Below are positions 59,776 through 64,000 of a DNA stretch of 64,000 nt, piece by piece. The stretch spans positions 10,500,268 to 10,564,267 of the forward strand of contig CM060849.1 of NCBI GenBank assembly GCA_030737835.1, in the 5' to 3' direction. The translations under genes were made by a program, and so were the position numbers. The first letter of the stretch is position 1. Each line of letters begins with the position of its first letter. The notes beneath the pieces were generated by a model that worked only from the letters and a program-made list of their open reading frames with translations, had not been told where the DNA came from and made no database searches. Source of the DNA: Acorus gramineus (lineage: Eukaryota > Streptophyta > Magnoliopsida > Acorales > Acoraceae).

Positions 59776-60697
59776 TAGAAAAAGAAGAAAATCCAAAAGA
59801 TATGAACACTTTTTATAATCCCAAATATAATCTTATCTTATTAACCACCCCCCCCCCCCCCCCCCCCCCCCCCCATTAACGATTTTTCACATTTAATGCA
59901 TTGGATTGGATTTGTGATATACTATGTTTTAAATAAGAGTTAATCAGACTAAATATTAACATAAGATTCTCCATATGTCAATTAAAATTTAATTTAATAG
60001 GCTATTTAAATGTATACATGTATTTTCAATTGGTTATATAAACTTCAAGAAAAATTAGACAATTGCATAAAATTTAGCTAATTTACATGGAGTTACACGA
60101 ATTTTTCTCTTCTATAAATGATATCATTCAATTCACTGAAATATATATTTCACATTTTATAAAAATGTATATTTCATTAAAAAAGATATATAATTTTTTT
60201 AAAAAAAATATACTATTTATATTTTGAACAGTAAAATAAACTGAATATGTGGGTAATATTTTCCAAAAGGGTATTGTAAGATTGACCGTATATTAGAGCT
60301 AAAACCAATAATGCTACATATCATTTATAGTAAAAAAATAAAAATAAAGAGATCAATTTAGAAATGAGATCATCACCAAAATTCAGTAACTGGGTTAAAT
60401 AAATCCACAAAAAATACACTTGAAAAGCAACCCAAAACACCTGAATCACCAAAACTAAATTTGATAATTCACAAAATGTGGCAGCTAAAAACAACATTAC
60501 ACTACAAAAACTAAAAAACCATTACACCTGCAGCTTAAGGCATTCCCAGAGGCAACAAAGCATTTCATGTTTTTTTATCCATCAAAAACTCCCTAAATAA
60601 CATATAAAAAACCTCTCAAAACGATGAAATTAAAGAAGGCTCGGATGGGAATAAAATTAGCCATTGACATCTGGATTCTGAGAGCAGCTCCTCAAAC
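59776..60697. other. Intergenic DNA with a 27-base C tract
   Basis: A run of 27 C residues lies at 59848-59874. The remainder is AT-rich. The last 200 bases probably hold the 3' untranslated region of the ribosomal protein SA gene on the minus strand. Confidence 0.5.

Positions 60698-64000
<3,303 letters not shown>

Overview
This is nuclear plant DNA. Intron-bearing genes sit in AT-rich, transposon-filled intergenic space. The five cellular genes I can support are plant types: arogenate dehydratase, a phytosulfokine precursor, a PCF11-like cleavage factor (PCFS4 type), a class A heat stress factor (HsfA3 type) and ribosomal protein SA (partial). The C-ending, very GC-rich first exon of the dehydratase suggests a monocot. 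The species cannot be fixed from the sequence alone.

Layout. 1-17109: no intact gene; a broken EF-hand gene relic (about 1130-1812) and a dense set of non-autonomous DNA transposons (Tourist-like, hAT-like, Mutator-like, foldback), plus a 180-bp-arm hairpin at 14766-15261. 17110-19780 (+): arogenate dehydratase in two exons, with MYB-type AC motifs upstream. 19986-20881: a terminal-inverted-repeat element carrying the broken 5' part of a sugar-phosphate/phosphate translocator gene (Pack-MULE-like). 22700-28030: a LINE ORF2 relic split by a complete but defective Copia LTR element (23420-27818, minus). 29065-31100: a second LINE (minus). 32290-37216: short SINEs, a hAT-like element and two Mutator-like elements. 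37754-38228 (+): phytosulfokine precursor in three short exons. 42043-47520 (-): PCFS4-type factor in six exons. 49301-49838: hAT-like element. 51733-53996 (-): HsfA3-type factor in two exons. 54347-56973: a Mutator-like element, then a hAT-like element with a nested Tourist MITE and a 270-bp tandem duplication. 59095-59775: 5'-truncated LINE with a poly(A) tail. 60698-64000 (-): last four exons of ribosomal protein SA; the 5' end lies beyond the window.

The genes are independent, not an operon or cluster: phenylalanine synthesis, peptide hormone, mRNA 3' processing, heat response and translation. The most distinctive material is the transposon layer: two Mutator-like families with 9-bp target duplications, several hAT-like elements each packed with its own short subterminal motif, nested insertions and a gene capture. 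All splice sites, boundaries and family names come from reading the sequence; none was tested by alignment or expression data.
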